A stretch of 35,255 nt of DNA, taken from contig JANXYD010000295.1 of the NCBI GenBank assembly GCA_025350265.1, forward strand, positions 1-35,255, in the 5' to 3' direction. Under the pieces are notes generated by a model, which ran no database searches, was not told the origin of the DNA, and was given only the letters and a program-made list of their open reading frames with translations. Shown piece after piece: positions 17,769-27,454 of this stretch; the stretch's first letter is position 1, and each line of letters starts with the position of its first letter. The position numbers and the translations under genes are program-made. This DNA is from Hyphomicrobiaceae bacterium (GTDB lineage Bacteria; Pseudomonadota; Alphaproteobacteria; Rhizobiales; Hyphomicrobiaceae).

Positions 17769-19187
17769 ATGTCGCACGCAGGCACAGTCCTTTCGGCCTT
17801 ATGGTCTGACGTCGCTGGGGACCCGAGTGCGCTTGAACGCGTCCGACTGACGGGAGACGGCGTCGTCCTGCCGTCGTCTTTCGCGGTCGACGATCTGGCG
17901 CAGGCGTCGATCGCCGCGACCGGGCTTGCCGCAGCGGAGGTGTTTCGCGCACGCGGCGGTGCGGCGCAGACGGTGACCGTCGACCGGCGTCATGCCAGCG
18001 CCGAGTTCCGAAGCGAGCGGCTCATCCGTATCCAAACAGCCGACGCCGCGCCCAAGGCGGCACCGCGCATGTGGGATAAGATCGCCGGCCTCTATCGCAC
18101 CCGTGATGCGCGCTGGGTGCGCATCCATACCAATTTTGCGCATCATCGAGATGGCAGTCTCGCCCTGCTCGACTGCGCCGACGATCGCGATGCGGTGCAA
18201 GCTGCATTGCTCGGCTGGGATGCGGAGCGGTTTGAAACTGCGGCGGCCGAACGCGGGCTGGTCGCCACCATGACGCGCAGCCCGGACGAATGGGCGGCGC
18301 ACGCGCAAGGCCGTGCGGTTGCCGCACTCCCGCTGCTCGAAATCGAGCGGATCGGTGACGCGCCAAAGCAACCCTTGCTGCCGGCCAGCCGACCGTTATC
18401 CGGCGTCCGCGTGCTCGATCTGACACGCGTGATCGCCGGTCCCGTTGCTGGGCGTACCTTGGCCGCCCACGGTGCCGACGTGCTTAATGTCAGCTGTAAC
18501 CGGCTCCCGTCGATTCCGGTGCTGGTGGTGGATACCGGGCGCGGCAAGCGCACGGCCGCCGTCGACCTCAAGACGATCGCTGGTATCGATACGTTGCGCG
18601 AGTTGGTTTTTGGTGCCGACATTTTCCTGCAAGGCTATCGTCCCGGCGGGATTGCCGCTCGCGGATTTTCGGATGCGGAGTTGCACGCGCTGCGGCCCGG
18701 CATCATCTCGATTGCGTTGTCGGCCTATGGCCACGCCGGGCCATGGTCGAACCGGCGCGGCTTCGACAGCCTGACGCAAAACGCCGACGGCATCGATTGG
18801 GAAGAGGCTGTCGCGGCCAGCGCTACGGGGCGCATGGAGAAGCCAAAGGAATTGCCGGCGCAGGCACTCGATCATGGGGCCGGCTACCTGCTGGCACTTG
18901 GGGCCATGGTGGCGCTGCAACGGCGCGCGGTCGAGGGCGGGTCGTGGCGCGTGCGCACATCGCTGGCGCAAGTGGGACATTGGCTGCAGTCGCTGCCGCG
19001 CGTCGCGGACGGGCTCGCGGCACCCGAACCGAGCGCCGAGACGTTCGCTGCATTGCACGAGACGATGCCGTCCGGTTTCGGACCCCTGGTGGCGTTGCGT
19101 CATGCGGCTGAGATGTCGATCACACCCGCGCGCTGGGAGTTGCCGGCGATGCCGCTCGGCTCGCACGCGCCGGAATGGCTGCCGTGA
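17769..19187 (+). CDS. CaiB/BaiF (family III) CoA-transferase, two-part arrangement
   Basis: RPLSGVRVLDLTRVIAGPVAGRTLAAHGADVLNV...GADIFLQGYRPGGIAARGFSDAELHALRPGIISIALSAYGHAGPWSNRRGFDSLTQNADGI; the N-terminal ~180 aa resembles a displaced CoA-transferase region (DARWVRIHTNFAHHRDGSLALLDC). Confidence 0.88.
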   Translation: MSHAGTVLSALWSDVAGDPSALERVRLTGDGVVLPSSFAVDDLAQASIAATGLAAAEVFRARGGAAQTVTVDRRHASAEFRSERLIRIQTADAAPKAAPRMWDKIAGLYRTRDARWVRIHTNFAHHRDGSLALLDCADDRDAVQAALLGWDAERFETAAAERGLVATMTRSPDEWAAHAQGRAVAALPLLEIERIGDAPKQPLLPASRPLSGVRVLDLTRVIAGPVAGRTLAAHGADVLNVSCNRLPSIPVLVVDTGRGKRTAAVDLKTIAGIDTLRELVFGADIFLQGYRPGGIAARGFSDAELHALRPGIISIALSAYGHAGPWSNRRGFDSLTQNADGIDWEEAVAASATGRMEKPKELPAQALDHGAGYLLALGAMVALQRRAVEGGSWRVRTSLAQVGHWLQSLPRVADGLAAPEPSAETFAALHETMPSGFGPLVALRHAAEMSITPARWELPAMPLGSHAPEWLP

Positions 19188-19267
19188 AAATCGGTCCGGG
19201 CGATTGATTAAAAAACGCCATTGGATGCAATTGGGACAATCGGAACAGCACAATTGCGGAGACAGTC

Positions 19268-20371
19268 ATGACGGACACGGTCGCCATTCTGCTCGGTACC
19301 AAAAAGGGCGCGTTCATCCTCGACGGCGATGGGCGGCGCAACGAATGGAGCGTGCGCGGCCCGTTCTGCGAAACATGGCCGATCAATCATGTCATCGGGG
19401 ACGCGGCGACCGGCACGATCTATGCGGGCGGCGGCAACGAATGGTTCGGCCCGGCGGTTTGGAAATCCACCGATCTCGGCGCGACGTGGACACACTCGAG
19501 CGCTGGGTTGGCCTACGCGGCTGGCGAGACGCCGATCAAGGCGGTGTGGTCGCTCGCGGTGGGCACGGATTGCCTTTACGCAGGCGTCGAACCTGCCGGG
19601 TTGTTTCGCAGCGTGGACGACGGCGTGACGTGGACGCACGTATCCGGCTTGCGCGAACATCCGTCGCGTGCGGGCTGGGTGCCGGGCGGGGGCGGACTGA
19701 TCCTGCATTCGATCGTGCCGCATCCGTCGGATCCTGCCAAGCTTTGGATCGCGATTTCGACGGCGGGCGCTTATTTCACGGCTGACGGCGGCACGACGTG
19801 GGTGCCGCGCAATCGCGGCACGCGCGCTGATTATTTGCCCGAGGGGCAGCGCTATCCCGAGTTCGGCCAGTGCGTCCATTCGCTGGTCATGGCACCGTCC
19901 GGTGGCAAGTCAGTGCCGGACGGTGGCGAGACGCTGTATCAGCAGAACCATTGCGGCATGTATCGCAGCCGCGACGGCGGTGTGCAGTGGGAGAGCATCG
20001 AGGCGGGGTTGCCGTCATCGTTCGGCTTCCCGGTGGCGGTGCATCCGCGCGATCCGGCGACGGTGTTCCTGGTGCCGCTCAACGGCGACATCAAGGGCCG
20101 CTACATGCCCGACGCCAAGACCGCCGTTTATCGCACGCGCGACGGCGGCGACACCTGGACAGCGCAGCGTGAGGGCTTGCCGCAGCAGAACGCGTTCTTC
20201 GGGGTGCTGCGGCAGGCGCTGGCAACCGACACCCAGAGCCCCGCCGGCGTTTATTTCGGCACCAGCACCGGCCAGCTTTACGCAAGCACCGACGAAGGCG
20301 ACCGCTGGTCGTGCATCACCGACACGTTGCCGCCGATCTATTCGGTGGAGACGCTGGCGATTTCCGTTTGA
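19268..20371 (+). CDS. BNR/VPS10/YVTN-type beta-propeller repeat protein (sialidase-like fold)
   Basis: Repeated SxDxGxTW-type Asp-box motifs: KSTDLGATWTHSS, RSVDDGVTWTHVS, FTADGGTTWVPR, RSRDGGVQWESI, RTRDGGDTWTAQ, ASTDEGDRWSCI. Confidence 0.9.
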   Translation: MTDTVAILLGTKKGAFILDGDGRRNEWSVRGPFCETWPINHVIGDAATGTIYAGGGNEWFGPAVWKSTDLGATWTHSSAGLAYAAGETPIKAVWSLAVGTDCLYAGVEPAGLFRSVDDGVTWTHVSGLREHPSRAGWVPGGGGLILHSIVPHPSDPAKLWIAISTAGAYFTADGGTTWVPRNRGTRADYLPEGQRYPEFGQCVHSLVMAPSGGKSVPDGGETLYQQNHCGMYRSRDGGVQWESIEAGLPSSFGFPVAVHPRDPATVFLVPLNGDIKGRYMPDAKTAVYRTRDGGDTWTAQREGLPQQNAFFGVLRQALATDTQSPAGVYFGTSTGQLYASTDEGDRWSCITDTLPPIYSVETLAISV

Positions 20372-20380
20372 GGGCGCGCC

Positions 20381-20671
20381 ATGGCCGGTCCCTCTGCCGC
20401 AGCACGCCCCATTGCCGTGGTACTGGCACCCGCACTGGTGAGTTTGTTTCCGGGTTCAACCATGCGCATCAACGTCCATGCAGCGACGGTCGATCAACTC
20501 ATCGACGCGCTTGACGCCCGCTGGCCGGGCATGGGCGACCGCCTGCGCGATAGCTCGCCGAGCGTGCGGCGGCACATCAACATCTTCTGCAACGGTGAGC
20601 GCCTGGGTCTCGGCGCGCCACTGCCTGACGGTGCCGAAGTTTTCGTGCTGACCGCCGTTTCCGGCGGCTGA
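20381..20671 (+). CDS. MoaD/ThiS family ubiquitin-like sulfur-carrier protein
   Basis: 96 aa, PIAVVLAPALVSLFPGSTMRINVHAATVDQLIDALDARWPGMGDRLRDS...NIFCNGERLGLGAPLPDGAEVFVLTAVSGG: MoaD-like pattern and terminal Gly-Gly. Confidence 0.88.
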   Translation: MAGPSAAARPIAVVLAPALVSLFPGSTMRINVHAATVDQLIDALDARWPGMGDRLRDSSPSVRRHINIFCNGERLGLGAPLPDGAEVFVLTAVSGG

Positions 20672-20693
20672 AACGGGCGTGCGGCGCCGCCGG

Positions 20694-20720
20694 ATGTGCG
20701 CGTCGGATTGCTCCGCACAT
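20694..20720. terminator. Candidate terminator hairpin between convergent genes
   Basis: atgtgcg (20694-20700) and cgcacat (20714-20720), 7-bp stem, between the stops of the MoaD-like and FAH genes. Confidence 0.4.
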
Positions 20721-20757
20721 GACGGCATGCACAGAGCAATAGCGGTACGCGCAAGTG

Positions 20758-21606
20758 TTACAGTTTGAACGGCACCACTTCCTGCTGCTGCTCGCCCAGC
20801 CCCTCGATGCCCAGGCGCATGACGTCGCCGGCCTTGAGGAACACTTGCGGTTTCATGCCGAGGCCGACGCCTGGGGGCGTGCCGGTGGTGACGACGTCGC
20901 CGGCTTCCAGCACCATGAACTGCGAGATGTAGTGCACGAGATGGGCGATGGAGAAGATCATCGTCTTGGTGCTGCCTGTCTGCATCCGCTTGCCGTTGAC
21001 GTCGAGGAACATCGGCAGGCTCTGCACATCCGGGATTTCGTCGGTGGTCACCAGCCAGGGTCCGAGCGGACCGGAGGTCTCGAAGCTTTTGCCTTTCATC
21101 CATTGGCCACTGCGCTCGGCTTGGAAATGTCGCTCCGAAACGTCGTTGCAGACCGCGTAACCGGCAATGTATTTCAGCGCGTCCTTTTCATCGACGTAGC
21201 GGGTGCGCTGGTTCATCACGAAGGCGATCTCGCACTCCCAATCGAGCTTCAACGACCCCTTGGGAATCATCACGTCGTCTTGCGGACCAACGAGGCAGTT
21301 GGCGAGCTTGTTGAACAGGATCGGCTCGGGCGGGATCGGCGCGCCGGTTTCCTTGGCGTGGTCGGCATAGTTGAGGCCGACGGCGATGAAATTGTGCACG
21401 CGGCCGACCGGCGCACCGAGGCGGACACCCTTGGGCGCTTCCGGCAGCGACTTCGGATCGAGCTTGCGCAGTTTGTCGAGGCTCGCCGGTGCCAGAGTCT
21501 CACCGGTGATATCGGCGATATGTGCGGACAGGTCGCGGATCGTGCCGGAGGCATCGACGAGGCCTGGTTTTTCTGATCCGGCGGCACCGAAGCGAACGAG
21601 TTTCAT
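20758..21606 (-). CDS. Fumarylacetoacetate hydrolase (FAH) family protein
   Basis: MKLVRFGAAGSEKPGLVDASGTIRDLSAHI...IAVGLNYADHAKETGAPIPPEPILFNKLANCLVGPQDDVMIPKGSLKLDWECEIAFV...GYAVCNDVSERHFQ...GDVVTTGTPPGVGLGMKPQVFLKAGDVMRLGIEGLGEQ. Confidence 0.95.
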   Translation of the reverse strand: MKLVRFGAAGSEKPGLVDASGTIRDLSAHIADITGETLAPASLDKLRKLDPKSLPEAPKGVRLGAPVGRVHNFIAVGLNYADHAKETGAPIPPEPILFNKLANCLVGPQDDVMIPKGSLKLDWECEIAFVMNQRTRYVDEKDALKYIAGYAVCNDVSERHFQAERSGQWMKGKSFETSGPLGPWLVTTDEIPDVQSLPMFLDVNGKRMQTGSTKTMIFSIAHLVHYISQFMVLEAGDVVTTGTPPGVGLGMKPQVFLKAGDVMRLGIEGLGEQQQEVVPFKL

Positions 21607-21772
21607 AAAGCGTCTCCCTGGACTTTTGCTGAACCATAGTTTTGATGGGCTGTAGTATTGAAGGACCATGCGTAAGGGCATCGACTGGCCTCTGTCCAGT
21701 GGCGAGATGCGGACGCTGCCATGCCCGACCTATCTGAGCGGGACGGTGCACGATGATGGATGGCGGGGTGCA

Positions 21773-22999
21773 ATGACTTTAGCGTCGCACGGCAAGGCTG
21801 TTGTCATCGGCGGCTCGATGGCGGGGCTGTTTGCGGCCCACTTTCTCAGGCGCGCTGGCTGGCGGGTGGAGGTGTTCGAGCGAACCTCCGGGCCATTGAG
21901 CGGTCGTGGCGCGGGTATCATGACGCATCCACAACTGCGGGCCGCGCTGGAAACGTTGGGCCTTCCGACGGTCGAGAATTTCGGCGTGCCGATCACCACT
22001 CGTGTCGCGATCGATCGATCCGGCCACGTGCTTATGACGCGCCATTTTCCCCAGATCGCCACCGCCTGGACGCGCGTGCATTCGCTGCTGTCCGATGCCT
22101 TTCCGCGCGCGCATTACCATGCCGGCATGGAATTCGAGAGCTTTGCTGCGGACGCGCAAGATGTCCGCGTGCGCTTCGCCGACGGCCATGTCGAAACGGC
22201 CGATCTGCTGGTGGGAGCCGATGGGTTTCGATCGAGCGTGCGTCGGCAGTTGTTTCCGAGCCTTGCGCCCGAGTATGCTGGCTACGTGGGCTGGCGCGGC
22301 ATGTTGCCGGAAGCCGAAATGGACAGCGCCCCGTTCGCGCTGACGTCGCAGTTCACGTTCGATCTGCCGGACGGCGAGCACATGATCGGCTATCCGGTGG
22401 CGGGCCCTGGCAACCAGCTGACGCCGGGCCAGCGGAATTATAATTTTGTCTGGTACCGGCCGGCCGACGCAAGCTCGGAACTGCCTGCCCTGCTGACCGA
22501 CGGCGACGGCCAACGGCACGAATTGTCGATTCCGCCAATTTTGGTTGCGCCTGCCGTCGTCGACGAAATGCGCTGCCACGCTAATCGGGTGCTGTCGCCG
22601 TGGTTTCGTGATGTGGTGGCCAGAACGTCCCAACCATTCTTCCAGCCGATCTACGATCTGGCCGTGCCGCGCATGGCGGAAGGCCGGGTTGTGCTGGTGG
22701 GCGACGCCGCCTTCGTTGTGCGCCCGCATGTGGGGGCGGGCGTGCTGAAGGCCGCCGACGACGCGCAAGCTCTGGTCGCGGCGCTGGGCGACCGCCACGG
22801 TAATTTAGTGCAGCAATTGCAGACGTTTTCGTATGCGCGGGTGCCGGTGGGTGTCAAAATGATCGCCCGCGCCCGCGATCTGGGCAGTTATATCAGTCGA
22901 TCGTTTGCCAACGAGGCCGAGCGGCTGGCGGCAGCCGCGGCCGGTGCACCGGAGCGCGTGCTGGCTGAAACGGCAGCGTTGGAGTTTCTCGATACCTGA
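21773..22999 (+). CDS. FAD-dependent monooxygenase (aromatic-ring hydroxylase-like)
   Basis: KAVVIGGSMAGLFAAHFLRRAGWRVEVFER (Rossmann GxGxxG-like), DLLVGADGFRSSVRRQLFP (DG motif), GRVVLVGDAAFVVRPHVGAGVLKAADDAQALVAAL (GD motif). Upstream in-frame starts to 21668 are possible. Confidence 0.92.
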   Translation: MTLASHGKAVVIGGSMAGLFAAHFLRRAGWRVEVFERTSGPLSGRGAGIMTHPQLRAALETLGLPTVENFGVPITTRVAIDRSGHVLMTRHFPQIATAWTRVHSLLSDAFPRAHYHAGMEFESFAADAQDVRVRFADGHVETADLLVGADGFRSSVRRQLFPSLAPEYAGYVGWRGMLPEAEMDSAPFALTSQFTFDLPDGEHMIGYPVAGPGNQLTPGQRNYNFVWYRPADASSELPALLTDGDGQRHELSIPPILVAPAVVDEMRCHANRVLSPWFRDVVARTSQPFFQPIYDLAVPRMAEGRVVLVGDAAFVVRPHVGAGVLKAADDAQALVAALGDRHGNLVQQLQTFSYARVPVGVKMIARARDLGSYISRSFANEAERLAAAAAGAPERVLAETAALEFLDT

Positions 23000-23039
23000 A
23001 CTCAAAACACACCTGAAATCCGAGCTCTGGGGACAACCG

Positions 23040-23459
23040 ATGAAGACGGAAATGACGCTCTGCGACGAAGATGCCAGCGCTGCCATCGCCGCGGTGCGTG
23101 CCGAATTGGTCAAGCGGGGAAAAACCGGCTCGGTCGCCGTCACTGATCCGCACGGCGAAGTCATTGCAGTGCTGCGCGTGTTCGGCGCGGCACTCAATTC
23201 CATGACGGTGGCGACCAACAAAGCCTTTACCGCAGCGCGTCTGCGTCGCGCCTCGGTCGAACTCGGCCGCGCGGTGCGGCACGCCGAGACCGGCTACGAT
23301 GTCGCTTACTTCGGCGACCCCCGCTACGTCGGTTTTGCCGGCGGCCTGCCGGTGCTGAAGGATGGTGTCGTCGTCGGCGCGGTCGGCGTCAGCGGCCTGT
23401 CGCAGGCCGAAGACGACGAACTCGCGGCCATCGGCGTCGCAGCGATCCTGCAGCGATGA
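23040..23459 (+). CDS. GlcG/HbpS family heme-binding-like protein (DUF336)
   Basis: GKTGSVAVTDPHGEVIAVLRVFGAALNSMTVATNKAFTAARLRRAS...GFAGGLPVLKDGVVVGAVGVSGLSQAEDDELAAIGVAAI. Confidence 0.9.
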   Translation: MKTEMTLCDEDASAAIAAVRAELVKRGKTGSVAVTDPHGEVIAVLRVFGAALNSMTVATNKAFTAARLRRASVELGRAVRHAETGYDVAYFGDPRYVGFAGGLPVLKDGVVVGAVGVSGLSQAEDDELAAIGVAAILQR

Positions 23460-23497
23460 TGGATTGGCGCCCGACGGCAGCATTGATCGCCAAGAGG

Positions 23498-25839
23498 TCA
23501 GGGAAACGCCCCGCGCCGGCCACCGGCGTCGTCGTCGCCAGCCGCTGCATCCGGCGGTGCGGTGGCGAACGGCACGTCAGTTTCGCGCGGCACAACCCCG
23601 CTGTCGAGATCGGCGTCGCGGCGGCGCAGCGTTGCGTCGGCCACCAGCGAGGCGCGCGTCCAGGGGCGCACTCCGCGGGCGTCTTCGACGGTGTGGACGT
23701 CGATACCGTCCGGCTTGAAATACAACACGTGGCCGTTGCCGTTGCGGCTGGCGAGCGGGTCGATGGCGATCAGGGGGCGGAGATTGCGGCGTTCAATGGT
23801 GCCGCCGCATCCGCCGGGTAGCAAAAATCGCACCACCATCACGGCGGCGCTGGCGCAATGATCGCGCAGTGCTGCAGCGCCCGCCAGGATGGCAATTTCG
23901 TGCCCGCCGGCGTGGGTGACGCAGCCGAGCGCGTCGCAGGTGAAGCCTTTGGCCGCTGCCACATCTTTCGCCGGCCGGCTGTCGCCGTCATACTCCAGCC
24001 AGCGTGCCAGCTCGAACATGCCGCCGCGTACGGCCACGGCTGACAAGCGACCGTCGGCACCGCGCACCGCCACCGTCGTGCCGTCGCGACTGATGATCAT
24101 GTCGGGGTGGGCGCGGATCGGCGTCCACAGCAAACCGGCGGCGATCGGCAGAAAACCCAGCAACCGCCAGCGCCGGCTCCACAGCAGCACCCACAGCCCG
24201 CCGACGACCATCAGCAGGAATGACGCCGGCGGAATGGAGGGGATGCGCACCACCGATCCCGGCAACGCCGCCACCGCCTGCGCCACGTACGTCATGCCGT
24301 CGATGCCCCAGCCCATGGCGACCAGCGGCCAATGCTCGAGCCCCAGCGGCAGCGCGATCAGCACGGCCAGCGCCAGCGGCATCACGTAGATGTCGCACAG
24401 CGGCAGCGCCACTAGGTTGGCGATCATGGCGAGCAGTTGGGTGTTGTGGAAATGATAGATGCCGAACGGCGCGACGGCGGCGCTGGCGATCAACGTCGTG
24501 GTGAGGCTGCCGGACAGATGCGAGATGGCTGTCGCGATGATGCCGCGGTCCTCCGCGCCATGCGGCCTGCTCGCGGCGCGCCGTTTGATGCCCTCGTAAA
24601 CCGAGATGAGCCCGGTCACGGCCGCGTACGACATCTGAAAGCCCGGGTCGAACACGCTTTCCGGAAACAGCACCAGGATCAGCAGCGCCGACAGCGCGAC
24701 ATTGCGCAACGCCACCGCGTTGCGGTCGAGCATGACCGCCAGGAACATGATCGAGATCATCAGGTACGAGCGCACCGTGGCGAACGATGAGCCCGACATC
24801 AAGAGATAGCCGAGCGCGCCCACGAGTGCGCCGCCCGCGGCCCATTTCTTGATGGCGAAGTTGAGCGCGATCGGCGCGATGGCAGCCAGCGTCACCCGGA
24901 TCAGCGTGAAGATCGCGCCGGCCATGACGACCATGTGCAGTCCGGAAATCGACAGAATGTGAAACAGTCCACTGTCGCGATAAGCGTTGTTGGTGGCGTC
25001 CGTGATGCCGCCGCGCTCGCCCGTGATCAGGGCCGCCGCGATCGCCCCGGTCTCGCCGGGCAACCCGCCCATGATCTTGCGCGTGATCCAGTAGCGGATG
25101 CTCTCGTTCATGGCCTTCAGGCGGAGTGTGAACGGCGGCGTGGCGTCGGTTTCCTCGACCACCACCGGGCCACCAGCCAGCCCGATGCCGCCGAGTGCAT
25201 TGAACCAAGAGTAGCGGCCGAAATCGAAATCGCCGGGTAGCGACGGTGGCTGTGGGCCGGCCAGTGTCGCGCGCACCCGCACCGCATGCCCGGCACCAGC
25301 TTTGCGTCAGCGTTTGTGGTGCGCACCCGCACCCGCCATGGCCATTCCTCGCGCGGCAGCCGGTCCATCGAGATGACCTGCAGCGTGACGCGCTGCCCGC
25401 GCGTGGGCCTGGGTTCGACCAGCTCCACCCAGCCGTGGATCATCGTCGACGACACCGGGCGCACGATGACGGGCGCGCGCATATATTCTGTCCGCAGCTT
25501 GCCCATCACCCCGCCGCACGCCATTGCCAGCACGAAACCCGAAGCAAGGCCCCACAATCCGATCCGCCTGGCGAAGCGATGAATCAACAGCGCAGCGCCA
25601 GCCGTCACCAGTAGCATCCACAACGGCGGCTCGACGTAGGCTGCGAAATACAACGCGATGCCGGTGCCGAACGCGACCGCGATCCACAGGAACCAGCGCT
25701 CCTGCTCCGCCTCGATCTCAAACAGAAAGGCGGCAGCGATGCGGCTGAGCAGCGACGGTGGGTACCGCCGCGTGTTCAGGGCGGCGGCGTCGTGTGGCGA
25801 CACGCCGTCCATCGCGGCGCTTTGGCCAACGCCCCCCAT
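23498..25839 (-). pseudogene. comEC: ComEC/Rec2 family competence protein, split by an apparent 1-bp deletion near 25288
   Basis: N-terminal frame (25839): ...FLWIAVAFGTGIALYFAAYVEPPLWMLLV...RVRVRTTNADAKLVPG. C-terminal frame (from 25282): VRVRATLAGPQPPSLPGDFDFGRYSWFNALGGIG...LITGERGGITDATNNAYRDSGLFHILSISGLHMVVMAGAIF...GSSFATVRSYLMISIMFLAVMLDR. The two halves join with one added base. Confidence 0.88.
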
Positions 25840-25897
25840 GTGCTAAAGCCGCCCCAGAAAAATCCCCGCAACGATCAGAGCACAGCACGTCCAGCCA

Positions 25898-27340
25898 ATG
25901 TCCGACAAGCCGAATTCCACCGCCACCCGCCCCATCGTCACGCGCTTCGCGCCCTCGCCCACCGGTGCCCTGCACATCGGCGGCGCGCGCACCGCGCTGT
26001 TCAATTGGCTCTATGCCCGCCACACCGGCGGCAAGTTCCTGCTCCGCATCGAGGATACCGATCGCGAGCGCTCCAAGCCCGAACACGTGGCAGCCATTCT
26101 CGACAGCCTGAAGTGGCTCGAACTCGATTGGGACGGCGAACCGCTGTTCCAGTTCGCGCGCGCCGACCGGCATCGGGCTGTGGCCGGCGAACTGCTCGCC
26201 AGGGGCCACGCCTACAAGTGTTATCTCACGCCCGACGATCTCGCAGCCATGCGCGCGCGCGCCGAAGCCGAAAAACGCCCCTACGTCGTCGAGAGCCCGT
26301 GGCGCGACGCCGATCCCGCAACCGCGCCCGCCGGCACCAAGCCGTCGTTGCGGCTCAAGACCCCCCGCAGCGGCGAGACGGTGGTGGCAGATCAGGTGCA
26401 GGGCCGCGTCGTGATCCCCAACAAGGATCTCGACGACATGATCATCCTGCGCTCCGACGGTGCGCCGACCTACAACTTCGCCGTCGTCGTCGATGATCAT
26501 GACATGGCCGTCACCAACGTCATCCGCGGCGTCGATCATCTGACCAACACGGCGCGGCAGACGCAGGTCTATCACGCCATGGACTGGCCATTGCCGGCGT
26601 TCGCCCACATCCCGCTGGTCCATGGCGCCGATGGGGCGAAGTTGTCGAAGCGGCACGGCGCGCAGGGCACCGACGAGTATCGCGCCATGGGCTATCTGCC
26701 GGCGGCGTTGCGCAATTATCTGTCGCGGCTCGGCTGGAGCCACGGCGACGACGAGATCTTTTCCACCGCCCAGGCCGTTGCCTGGTTCGACGTGGCCGAC
26801 GTCGGCAAATCGCCGGCGCGCTTCGATTTCGTCAAGCTCGGCGATCTCAACGGGCATTACATCCGCGCCTCGTCCGATGCCGAGTTGATGGCCCATATCA
26901 GGGCTTTCCTGCCGCACGCCGAGGGCGGCGCACTGCTCTCAGCCAGTTTCGCCGCCGCCGGCTGGGATAAATTGGCGGCAGCCCTGCCGGGGTTGAAGGA
27001 GCGCGCCAAGACCTTGCCCGAACTGGTCGACGGCGCGCGCTTCATCATCGCCCAGCGTCCCCTGGCGCTCGACGACAAGGCGCTCAAGCTGATCGACGCC
27101 GACGCCAAGCTGGCAATCCGCAATCTGTCGGCGCTGTTTGATGACAGCCCCGCATGGGATGCCCCGTCGCTGGAGGCGATCGTGCGCGGGTATGCCGAAG
27201 CGCATGGACAGAAGCTCGGCAAGGTCGCCCAGCCTCTGCGCGCCGCGCTGACGGGGCGGTCGGTATCACCACCGGTATTCGACGTGATGGTGGCGCTGGG
27301 CAAAACCGAAGCATTGGCCCGGCTTGGGGATCAGGCCTGA
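25898..27340 (+). CDS. gltX: Glutamyl-tRNA synthetase (glutamate--tRNA ligase)
   Basis: [46 protein letters not shown] (HIGH-like HIGG), [13 protein letters not shown] (KLSKR). Confidence 0.97.
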   Translation: MSDKPNSTATRPIVTRFAPSPTGALHIGGARTALFNWLYARHTGGKFLLRIEDTDRERSKPEHVAAILDSLKWLELDWDGEPLFQFARADRHRAVAGELLARGHAYKCYLTPDDLAAMRARAEAEKRPYVVESPWRDADPATAPAGTKPSLRLKTPRSGETVVADQVQGRVVIPNKDLDDMIILRSDGAPTYNFAVVVDDHDMAVTNVIRGVDHLTNTARQTQVYHAMDWPLPAFAHIPLVHGADGAKLSKRHGAQGTDEYRAMGYLPAALRNYLSRLGWSHGDDEIFSTAQAVAWFDVADVGKSPARFDFVKLGDLNGHYIRASSDAELMAHIRAFLPHAEGGALLSASFAAAGWDKLAAALPGLKERAKTLPELVDGARFIIAQRPLALDDKALKLIDADAKLAIRNLSALFDDSPAWDAPSLEAIVRGYAEAHGQKLGKVAQPLRAALTGRSVSPPVFDVMVALGKTEALARLGDQA

Positions 27341-27454
27341 GGCAGTGCTGCCGTTCGCGACCCGGCCTTCGAGCGCAAACATGATTTCTGGTGGCGCGCG
27401 CCGACCGTTGTCGCCATGTTGCGGCCGGGGCGGGGTTTGAAGAGGGGCTGAGGC

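Noticed and set aside
25718-26917. 399-aa - strand ORF overlapping gltX
   Set aside because: Antisense to the unmistakable GltX frame; no domain recognised.
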